In this document: one piece after another, positions 54,830 through 64,000 of the stretch | Position numbering within the stretch: the first letter of the stretch is position 1 | Layout: each line of letters starts with the position of its first letter | Assembly: GCA_007449985.2 (NCBI GenBank) | Contig: VIIQ02000557.1 | Span: forward strand, 1-64,000 | DNA: 64,000 bases | From: Desmodesmus armatus | Taxonomy: Eukaryota > Chlorophyta > Chlorophyceae > Sphaeropleales > Scenedesmaceae | Direction of reading: 5' to 3' | Notes under the pieces: model-generated | The model's input: only the letters and a program-made list of their open reading frames with translations | Databases searched by the model: none | Told to the model about the DNA's origin: nothing | Translations under genes and position numbers: made by a program

Positions 54830-57800
54830 CTTTCTCCCTCTCCCCATCTCTCTTTCTCTCTTCTGGGCCGCTGACAAGCCCCCCTCCCTGGCCCCCTCCC
54901 TCTCTCGCCCTGCCCCCCTCCCTCCCTCCCTCCCTCCCTCCCTCCCTGTCTCCCCTTCACCTGAGCAGCTCGCAGTCTGCTGCCATCTGTGCCATGAGCT
55001 TGTCGTGTGCGCTCTGCTCCAGCACAATGCGCAGGTCAACATCCAGGTCCTTGAAGATCACACCAGGGTCACCCTCAGCAGCCCTGGGGCAGCAGGGAGC
55101 GTGTTTCAGGGGGGGGGGGGGATGAGTGGGGTGGGTTGGGGGGTCAGGGTGGGTGAGTGGATCAGACAAGGCCACCCTCAGTGGGTGAGTGCCCGTCATA
55201 GTGACTGCCAATGGGTGGGTCACACAAGGCCACCCTCAGCAGCCCTGGGGCAGCAGGGAGTGTATGTCGGGGTCACGAGGGGGGGGGGGCAGGGTGGGTG
55301 AGTGACAAGACTGGTGGGTCACGCAAACCGGAGTGACCCACCGAAATGGTGGGTGGGTCACAAGATCGGTGGGTCACACAAAGCCACCCTCAGCGGGTGA
55401 GTGACTGGGTGACACAAACAAGGCAAAGCCCTCAGCGGCCCTAAAGAGCACATGTGGGTGCGCAAGCAAGGGGATGAGCAGGGTCCACCTGCCACGTGCC
55501 CTCTGCCTCCCACTGCCGGCTCACTTTGATCGTGCCTCTGCGCCCACTGTGCGTCCCTCCGTGCTGCCCTTGATGTCGTAGCGCCGGTGGATCTGCAGGT
55601 CTGTCACAAAGATGTTGGCCATAACGACAAAGCGCACCTGCAGCAACAACACGCCACACACAGGATACTGTGACTGCCTGACTGCGGCCCAGCACATGTC
55701 TGTGTTGCACACATTGACACAATCCTGCTGCCAGCAAACCCACATGCCACATGTCCCCTGATATGCAGCTGCACCCACTCTGTATAGAAAGGAACTCCAC
55801 CCGCATGCCCACTACACGTCAGCACCGAGTGAACAGCAATTTACAATGGACGACTGCAGTTGCGTCTTCAACACTGTCACTCTAACGCGAAGTGAGTACT
55901 GCTGCAGCTGGGTGTGCGACACTCACCGACCGCCCGTGCAGTGGTCGCAGCTTGTGCAGGCCGAAGAAGCGTGTGATGAGTGAGTGTGGGTACTTCTCCA
56001 TGTGTGCCGCATAGGCTGGCAGCATGTCCTGCAGCACCTTCATCTCACTCTTGCGCATCGTCTTCACAAGGAAGCGCTCGTCCTCTGCACAGCCGCAGTG
56101 GCAGCAGTGACGGCGGCAGCAGCACCAGCGACGGCAGCGGCGACACAAAAAGACTACTGTCAGTGTCAAAGGTATTTCGTTGTGTGCACGTTGTTACTGT
56201 TGTAGTACTGCTTGGATTCTTGTTTTGCAGTATTCAGAGGCTCCAAGAGTGTGAGTTCCCGCCAAGGCATGCCAGGAGTAGCCTTGAGGGGGTGTGCCAA
56301 TGCATGAACATCAACAGGGGCTATGCATACAGGCGGCCACAGCATATGCAGGACGGCACTGTTCTTCTCGCGAGACTCACAAGCCCCCTGCCCAGGTGCA
56401 TTACCCTTTCTGTGCAGCCAACAGCAGGAAGATGTGCATCAAAGCACCCACACGCTTGCGGTGCCAAACACCACACGCCACTCACCGCTGAGGAGGAACA
56501 TGCTGCCGCTCTTGCCAGGACTGCTGAGCTGGCGCAGGGCTTGGCTGCCTGCCAGCACACACCACACACAGCACTCTGTGTGTCAGCATTATACAGTTTG
56601 ACGTGTGGCACGGCCTCGCCAGGGAGAACATTGTTGCCTGGAATGGAGCCCGTTGAAACACTGGTCAAACACCAATGTCATGGACAATTCCTGGACTCCC
56701 GCACCCCCTGCAGCTGTGTGCGACGCCCTCAACCCCCCATTTGCAGTAAGCGCCCCATGCCTACACCCTCTTGTTGTGCGTCCCCTCCCAACCCGGGATG
56801 GGAACCCCTGCTGTTGGGTGCCCCTCCCTCCCCCCTCACCTCCCAGGCTGATCATGTAGTCTGCCTCATCAATGCCTGCTGAGCGCCTGAGGCGCCTGAA
56901 CACACGAGGGCATAGTCGTTCCACTTGAAGTCAGTGTTGGGGTGCGCAGGAGTGATGGGGCTGCAGGTGTGCACACACGCAAGCAGCACAACACACGAGT
57001 CACCACCATGCTATGCGTCCTGTCAGCTTTGCTTGTTCTCCACCCTCTTGCGAAGCCAGTGAACAGTGTGTCTCCTCTACTGACATTGCATTGGGGATCA
57101 GTCCTGATCAAAACCAAGACCTGGGTCATCCCAACAGACGCACAGATCCCTACAATAGCAATGTCCAAGCCCAATGCATGCTAACTGAGCTCCACCCCAA
57201 ATGCCCTCATTGACAAAAATGACTCTTTGACTGTCAAGCTGCTACACCGCCAGTCCAGGTCCGCCAGCTGCTTCATTGCGGTGTGCATGTGAATCATGGT
57301 ACACTGCGCACTACATGCACGTTGCATAATCATCATCGAACCCACCTGCCGTCTGTGGGGAAGTACAGCGTCCGCTTCTCGTCAAAGTCCGCCTGTGTGA
57401 GCGGCGCCCCGCCAATGTTCCCCGACAGCGCATCGCTCAGCTGCCGCCTGTGCCCCTGCGCCTTGTCCTGCTGCTGCGGCCGCTGCTCCTTGCCATGGCC
57501 CCCTCCAGAGGAGCCCAAGGGGCAACAGCGGCACCCAGGCCCCCTAGCCCCAGCCAGCTGCCTGCCTGGCTGGGTGGCCAGGGTCCTCGGCCCACGCTGT
57601 AGCGGATGCCAAGCTGCAGGTTGGCCATGATGGCGTACGAGGGGTTGCCCTTGTACACGACCTCGCCCAGCTTCTTCTGCATGCGCGGGCCACGGCGCAG
57701 CACGCGCTGCATGTGGCGACGTACCTGTTGCGGGTACAGGAGACAGCAGCAAACAGCAGCACGGCAAGAGGGGACATCACGGGACAGGACAGCACACATG

Positions 57801-59728
57801 CCAGAGTGAGGCGGGCTGTGCAAGCTCAACAGCTGGCTTGGTGGAAGCACCCAATGATGAATCCCACACAGTGCTGAAAACCCAATGCACCGCCTACTAC
57901 TAGTGCAATGCATGGTAGCAACAATCGAGGTGTAGGCTGCCACTGCCCTCAAACACAAAGAGGTTAGCTAGGCGGTTACCTTCCAGTGACCTTCCATCCA
58001 CTGCTCTCAACCCCACTTTGCCACTCCGCTGTCTCCCTGCAGCCTTGTCAGCAAGATGCTGCTGCCGTACAACTTATTCGGCTTATACGATACAAGAGAG
58101 AGTACAAGCCAGGCTGCAGGCAATTCAAACCGCAACCAAACCCTGCCCAAAACAACAAGCAAGCACCACCGCTGCTAGCCGCACCTTGTTGGCCTTGGGC
58201 CACAGGAAGCCGAAGATCATCTTGATCTCCTCTGCCGTGAGTGGGTACTCCCGCACCAGCTGCCCCATGTTGTACTCACGCACAAACAGCTTGCGCGGCG
58301 CACCCGTGCCCAGCACCCCACCCGCAGGCACCAAAGACGTGCTGTCCGTAGCTCCGTGCTCCCCTGCTGCCGCCTTGCCGCCAGCTGCTGCTGCTGCTGC
58401 CGCGGTTGCAGCATGGACATTGCTGATAGCGCCTGCATCCGCACCAGCTGCTGCTGCGTCATCAGCTCCTGCTGCTGCGCCCGCACCACTGCTTGAAGCT
58501 GCTGCAGCAGCTGCTGCTGCTGCCACGCCAGCTAGCTCTGCTGGCAACGGCTGCTGCTGCCAGCTGCCGTGTGGCAGCCGAGGTGGCTCGCCGATGATGG
58601 AGGTCTCGCTGTTCAGCGCAGCAGCTGCTGCGAGGAAGGGCTCACCAAATGTGCCTTGTCCCTGCCGCCCGGCCGCTGCTGCTTCTGCATGCCCTGCTGA
58701 TGCGGCTGCGCACTGCAGGTCGGCTGCTGCTGCTGATGTTGCTGCTGCTGCTGCTGCTGTGGCTGCATGGCGTCGACGGGGTGCGCTGAAGTGCCTCCGA
58801 CTGCGGAGTTTATGTGACGCAGGTCCTGCAGCTTAACACCATCTGCCGCCACCGCTGCTGGCGCCGCTGCTGGCGCCGCCGCCACTGCTTGCTCATGTGT
58901 TTCGCTGCTGACACTGGCAGCTGCCAGCTCCTGTTGGGCAAAGGCAGACTGTGCTGCCAGGTCCGCTGGTGGAGCAGCCTCAGGACTGCCTGTACCCGAG
59001 GCGCGCTGCTGCTGTGGCTGCCAGCCCATGTGGTTGCTGTGCCGCCTGCTGCTCGTCTCCTCTGGTGCTGGCCTGAACACGCCGAGGCCGTGCTTCTTTC
59101 CCGCCCTCCAGAAGCCATCGTACATGGAGCCATCTGCATAGGTCTTGATGCCGATGCCGTCCCGGCGGCCGTCCTGCAGGACACCACCAGAGCCCATGCG
59201 TGCTGACATGTGCTGACGTGTGTATGATAGGGCTGCTGTGAGATATGCAGTGAGTGCACATGCGTGATCGGGGAACATGCAGCATGCTCCTTAGCAGGAC
59301 AAGGCTCTTGGCTGATGCCTGCGGGGTGCTGACATGCTGCTGACCCAACATGCTTCTTTGCCTGCCCATCAACCTCTTGAACAGTCCAGTGATGCATTGC
59401 ATGAGGGTGATGAAGGACAGTGAAGGCCTGGAGCAACCACGGAGTGATCTGCAATTGACCCTTGGGGGGTCAGGTGAACAGCGACCCCCATAGCAGGTCA
59501 TCATCTGCTGTGCTCCCTCACCTTCCACTCCCCGTCATAACGCTGCCCTGTCTTCCAGACGTATGTTCCAAAGCCATGCATCAGCCCATCCCTCCACTCG
59601 CCATCGTAGTGGCACTGGTTGGGCCAAATGCAGGTACCCAAGCCGGAAGGCACGCCATTCTTCAGTGTACCGTAATACTTGGACCCATCAAGGCCCACAA
59701 AGGCATCCACTACGAAGTCAAGTGCCAT
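50422..59728 (-). CDS. PIP5K: MORN-repeat phosphatidylinositol-4-phosphate 5-kinase
   Basis: Plant-type PIP5K making PI(4,5)P2 at membranes. Clear exons: 59728-59522, 59173 to ~58613, one ending 58185, 57724-57346, 56960-56840, 56548-56486, 56084-55927, 55637-55525, 55083-54961, 54683 onward, then Ala/Gln/Ser-rich linker exons through ~52020, 51724-51603, 51344-50905, 50837-50422. Four N-terminal MORN repeats (YYGTLKNGVPSGLG; YDGEWRDGLMHGFG; YDGEWKDGRRDGIG; YDGFWRAGKKHGLG). The kinase core has NLQLGIRYSVG, LSSPGKSGSMF (G-loop), FLVKTMRKSE (ATP Lys), YDIKGS, IFKDLD, VMDYSLLLG, FGIIDILQ and PKAYSRRF. Exon 56960-56840 is one base short: FKWNDY and CPRVFRRLRRSAGIDEADYM are in different frames near 56912. 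The linker near 58650 and 57540 also changes frame in low-complexity DNA, so those joints are uncertain. Confidence 0.88.
54717..54950. repeat. CT/GA microsatellite and CCCT-rich tract in PIP5K intron
   Basis: An almost pure CT run from 54717 to about 54860 is followed by CTCC/CCCT repeats to 54950. It fills the intron between the KDLD exon and the MDYSLLLG exon. On the sense strand it is a purine (GA) tract. Confidence 0.92.
55100..55440. repeat. Intronic repeats copying the PIP5K KDLD-exon acceptor
   Basis: The 30 bases spanning the acceptor and first codons of the 55083-54961 exon (55069-55098) recur identically at 55231-55260. Partial echoes (GCCACCCTCAG, GGTGGGTCACACAA) recur between 55160 and 55430. 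Runs of G interrupt the tract. Confidence 0.75.
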
Positions 59729-61235
59729 GCTGGCTGCGGGCGGGGGCTGCCAGGTCCCTGTGCTGCTGCTAGTTGGGCCTACCAGGCTCCTGTATGTCAG
59801 CAGTTGGCAGCAGGGCGGGCCTGGCGAGGAACGTCTCCCACAGCTGCAGAGGTAAGGTCAAGCGACCGTACAGCTGGTTTGTCTAGCTGTAGGCCGTGAT
59901 TGCTGGCTGGATCATGCTGTCGAGTAGCTGTTCAACCCACATCGTGCACACACCGTCAGTCAAGCCGTCTTGAAGCAGCATGCCAACTTTTCAAAATCAT
60001 CTCAAGCGCTTCAGTAACTATACTGCAACTGTTACGCACCTGGCTTTAGGCTGGGGCTACAGACGACATCAAGCAGAATGTCAGCTGGAGGGGTTGCAGT
60101 GCCCAGCACAGCTGACAGGGGCTCCAGCTGTTTACTGAAGCCAACTACAGTTTCAAGATCACCAAGAAATACAGCCACTGGGGGTCAGAAAGTTCAGCCC
60201 TTCTGCCTGGCTGCCTGCATGTCCCTGCCTGGTTTGACCACAGGTACAAAACAGAGTTGAAGGGTGTGCTTTGCAGTGAAAAGGGGCATACTTGAGCCTG
60301 AAAATGGTGTTCAAAGGAACAATAATACATATACACACCGGAGAGACAGGACTTGGTATGTACCTAAGTGACAGTTGGGGACGACTAACGATGTGTCACA
60401 GTTGCTTAATTTGAGGGCCAGCAAAGATCAGGGGGTTACATCAGCCGTCCAAGTGAACATGAGCTACACAGATGCATCATACATCACCTCCCTGCCTGAT
60501 AGCATGCTGGCAGCAACATCATTGCGAGTTGTGCAGCCCCCCCCCCCCCCCCCCCCCCCGATACCCACAAGCGCGTGCCACTGCAGCTCATGGAAAACTA
60601 TTGGCTGCCAAGCATGTTACAACTGCAGGCACATGCTGGCCACACCCTACTTTGCCCGCCAACCATGCAAACTCGCATACAGACAAGAGCCGACAGCTGC
60701 AAACAACTCTGAGTAAACATGTCTCTTTCGACCCCTGTACCTTGGGGATGGTCAGGACCAGTCACTTGTCAAACACTCAAAGCAAGTGGTCAATTGTCCA
60801 GGTCTGCTGCTGAGGCCACTGTGACATAAAAGAAACCACTCCATCAGCACTGGGAATACAAACTCCAGGACGCAGTGCATATACCAATTTGACAACCCCC
60901 CTCCACCACAGCAGCTGTGCGATCCCAACTTTATGATGCGAAACGCATCATGTGCACCTGTCAAACCCCATTCCCACCTCACGGCCATGCAGCACGGCCC
61001 ACACCATGCAAGCTCAACCACAAGTGACAGTGAGCCCACGCTCACCACACCATGTGCAACATGTGTTGTGTCAACACAGCACATGACCACCACAGCACAT
61101 AACCACCACACCAATGCCACTGAGCACAGGCCCACTGAGCACAGGCCCAATCTCTCAAAAACACACCCTGTCTTACAGCTCCCTCCCAGAACATACCCAT
61201 CTGGAGCTGTCACATCCCACTGCATTCTCTCTTCT
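59729..61235. other. Intergenic, PIP5K promoter side
   Basis: No gene is supported. There is a run of 23 C at 60537-60559, and short ORFs without motifs. Both flanking genes are on the minus strand, so this region holds the PIP5K promoter and the 3' flank of the tetraspan gene. Confidence 0.45.
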
Positions 61236-64000
61236 TCACACCGGTGAGTTCACCCCATTTGCAGCAGGGGTGTGAACTGCGCAGGGTACCCCGCAGGGGT
61301 CTGAGTCGGATGCACCCCTCCTACAGGGGCACCCCCCGCCCCCATAGCAGCAGGGCCCGGGGTGGTGGCCCCCAGGGGCCCCCCAGTACTGCGGGGGTGT
61401 TGACTGAGGGGGGTAGCCTGCAGGGGCTCCGCCCATGTGTCCCATCTGCACGCCGCCCTGGCCGTGGGGGTAGCCTGTGACAGGCATGGCGGTGAGGTGC
61501 TGCTGCATCTGCTGAGCAGCGGCCTTGTAGGCCTTGCCTAGGCGCTTGATGAGGACCATGTTGGTGCACAGCAGGACCTGCGGAGGGTTTTGGAGGGCGG
61601 GCAAGGGCGGGGAGGGCATGATAAGGCGGAACGGCTCAGGTTCTGAATGCTGCAAGGCTGCCTGCCATGCATATGGAAACAAGATGGCACATACTGACAG
61701 GCGATGTGACACTCTCTCTATCCTGTGACGCTCTGTCTATCCTGTTGTCAGTGCAAGGGGCTGACCACTGCCCAACCCTGTGCTGCGCTGTCTTTGGTCA
61801 AGTGTCAGACTTCCATTTGACAACATCACAGGCATCTGAACATCATATGGTCAAGAGTACTCACCCCAAAAAGAAGGCAGAGATCCAGCACAGCGCCACC
61901 ACACCATTACGGGCGGCAACCTCTGGGACACCCTCAGCATTCGCCTCAGCAGCCCTGCCAGCAAACAAGCAGCACAGCAAACACATGCAAGCTGTGAAGC
62001 AGGGGAACAGAGACCAAGAGAGACAAAGAAAGGGATCACGCATTGCTGAAAAGGGGCAGCGCAAGACAGGGAGTGCGTGTCATCGCAATGCACCATGGGC
62101 CTTAGGGCTATTATTCCGCCAGGTGGTCAGTGGTCACCATGGGGGGTCACCATCAGCCTGGAACACCGCTGTTGCATCCTCACCTAATTGTTTCTTTGGT
62201 TTTACCAGGGCAGGCGGACCCTCACCGGCCGTACACAGCGCAACCAGGCTGATCCAATTGCCCGGTGCCCGAGGCAGAGCCTCACCAGCGAGATACGCCC
62301 CACACCCCTATACCAGAAGGTGCCCAGTGCCTCACCTGATTCCCAGGTAGATACCTCCAGCCACCCACCAAAAGGTTGCGGCAGCGTCAAAGCCCGCCTC
62401 AATTGCACGGCCTGCAGGCACACAAGCACAAGGCACATCAGGCGTTTGATATGAAATGCATGAACAGCAGCTGTGGGAGTATGCCCTGGACTAGACAGGG
62501 TGCTGAATGCAGGCGTGCAGTATGCACTGCGTTGCACACAACCGTGGTACAAAATACCACAACTGTTTGACTCCGTCCTGCACAGCAATTGCCCTGTACT
62601 GGACAGCACCATCCTGTACTGTAAAGTATTCATTGATGGGACGGGACGGATGGGACGGAACCTAGCAATGACTTTACAAACAGGTGATGCGCTGCCCTGT
62701 CTTGCTGTGCTGTGCTGTGAGGGGCTGTGCGCTGCCTAGACATGTGCTGTGCTGTGCGCTGCCAGGATATGTGTTGCTCACCTGCCCCGCAGCAGTCCAT
62801 AGTCAGGCACTGCATCAGTGACAGGATGAACCCAAAGAAGATGGACACACTGGCAAGGGAGTAGGCATACCTGATGCAGCACACAAACATTACACAGGGG
62901 CAAAGAGCAGCAGGGACACGAGCAATGACGATAATGGTTGTGCCGTCAGCACAGTTGCGGCCAGCCTGACACGAGCTGTCTGGAGCCTGAAGCTTGCTGA
63001 ACCCACTCAAACAATCCATCAACCAATTCAAGTCATGCAAGTACCTCCTGCAACCCTGGTAAATCCCCTGCTTCAGCAGCATGGCCGGCGTGGAGGTAGT
63101 AAGGCGGGACCAGAAGGCAGCATAAGAGTGACTGCACCTCACCAAAGCCGACCCCACCTCACTCCCTCCCATCCCTTGCACGGCCCCCTCCCTAACTTGC
63201 ACGTCCCCAGTCCATTCAATGTGACAGTCACTCAGCCACCCCTTCCCTGCCAACACGTGCACGTCCAATATGACAGTCAACATCCCCCCCCCCCCCCCCC
63301 CCCCGCGCCAATCAAGTGCGCGCCCCCGATCAAGACGATGTGACAGTAAGTCAGCCACCCCCCCTCCCTCCCATCACTGGCACATTCCTGGTCAAGACAA
63401 TGTGACAGTCAGTCAGCCCACCCCCTCCCTTCCCATCACTTGCATGTCCCAGTCAAGCCAATGTGACAGTCAACATGCCCCCCCCCCCCCCCGTGTTTCC
63501 CACACCACTCACTCGCAGGTGCCAGGGAATGATGCCGTTGCTGCCAGGCACTGTGTGTTTAACAGCACCTGGTTGCCAACCGTGTTGAAGCTCACACGGT
63601 ACAGGCTGTTGCGCACAATCAGGATGATGGCCAGGGAGCAACCCAACTGCAGGGGCAGCGGCGGCAGGGGTATGATGGTGGGTGGGGGCAGTGGTACTTG
63701 GGGCTGTGTATGAGAGACACAGCACCGTGCTGACCAATTCAGACACTGGTTTCCTGTGAGCTTAAATGGTGGCATTTGCAAGGAGCACCCCTCATCATGC
63801 AGTGGCTCTTGCTGTGTGCAGCTGCAACTAGCCTGCTGCTGCGGCTGGCGCTACCCATCCCGCTGTTACATTAGCTGAAATTCATGCAGCTAGCCAGCTG
63901 CCCCAACACACCTGGAACATGGTGGCTGCGAAGTTGATGAGCTGCATCTTTCTGATCTTTTTTGCATCATCAGGGGAGATGATGGACACCAGGGGGGGCC
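61236..64000 (-). CDS. Tetraspan membrane protein with Gly/Pro/Tyr-rich tail (5' end outside window)
   Basis: Minus-strand exons: 64000(partial)-63912, 63646-63513, 62870-62782, 62411-62336, 61954-61865, 61577-61236. The order reads LVSIISPDDAKKIRKMQLIN, then helix 1 (LGCSLAIILIVRNSLYRV), a Cys-containing loop, helix 2 (YAYSLASVSIFFGFILSLMQ) ending MDCCGAG, helix 3 (DAAATFWWVAGGIYLGI), helix 4 (NGVVALCWISAFF to VLLCTNMVLIKRL), and a tail of Gly, Pro, Tyr and Gln (GYPHGQGGVQMGHMGG; GYPPQSTPPQYWG). The four-helix layout resembles MARVEL-type proteins, but no signature settles it; family assignment is tentative. Phases agree except between the last two exons, where one base is missing near 61866-61872 beside T and G runs. 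The N-terminus lies beyond the right edge. Confidence 0.7.
63155..63495. repeat. Intronic minisatellite, about five ~70-bp units
   Basis: Units carry CCAATGTGACAGTCA followed by GTCAGCCACCCC, CTCCCTTCCC and ATCACTTGCA, with two long C runs (63284-63304, about 63477-63492). It lies in the first visible intron of the tetraspan gene. Confidence 0.8.

Overview
This window is nuclear DNA of a green alga, most likely a chlorophycean in or near the Chlamydomonadales. The genes are intron-rich with GT-AG junctions. Their products carry long Gln, Ala and Ser runs. Candidate TGTAA polyadenylation signals follow several stops. The gene set includes chloroplast-targeted starch and tetrapyrrole proteins, plant-type PIP5K with MORN repeats, malate synthase, and an algal family of beta-helix/multi-membrane proteins. 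No prokaryotic features are present. Exon models were built by hand from homology, splice sites and reading-frame phase.

Layout. 1-4657 (-): decayed gag-protease part of a retroelement that runs off the left edge. 7110-7712 (-): unrecognised ORF. 8302-13959 (+): 13-exon ESV1/LESV-type tryptophan-rich starch protein. 15239-18254 (-): 7-exon JMJD6-type JmjC oxygenase. 18255-22070: no confident gene, only possible minus-strand exons. 22071-24166: 54-bp minisatellite of about 38 units with higher-order structure. 24253-25095 (-): unrecognised coding-like ORFs. 26182-31029 (-): 11-exon malate synthase. 32059-35225 (-): theta-class glutathione S-transferase with amplified half-exons. 35524-38085 (+): uroporphyrinogen-III synthase, 298 bp head-to-head from the GST gene. 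38998-42452 (-): decayed beta-helix/multi-TM membrane protein gene. 42783-43281 (+): truncated UROS pseudogene. 45221-48757 (-): second, better-preserved beta-helix/multi-TM gene. 50422-59728 (-): MORN-PIP5 kinase. 61236-64000 (-): tetraspan membrane protein, cut by the right edge.

Four things stand out. (1) The UROS 3' end together with its convergent membrane-protein gene has been duplicated in tandem (about 37.5-42.8 kb and 42.8-49.07 kb). (2) Short tandem duplications that copy one splice junction plus half an exon occur in malate synthase, GST and PIP5K; in GST the exon-3 halves are present three times each. (3) Several otherwise well-conserved genes (UROS, PIP5K, the tetraspan gene, both membrane-protein copies) each lack single bases, mostly at short homopolymers, whereas LESV, JMJD6 and malate synthase are phase-perfect. 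This points to consensus errors or a recent decay process, and the two must be separated before any gene is called broken. (4) The window is rich in C/G homopolymers (up to 38 bases), minisatellites and microsatellites, mostly inside introns. I found no defence system, CRISPR array or metabolic gene cluster; the genes are ordinary housekeeping neighbours without an obvious shared pathway, apart from two chloroplast-directed proteins.
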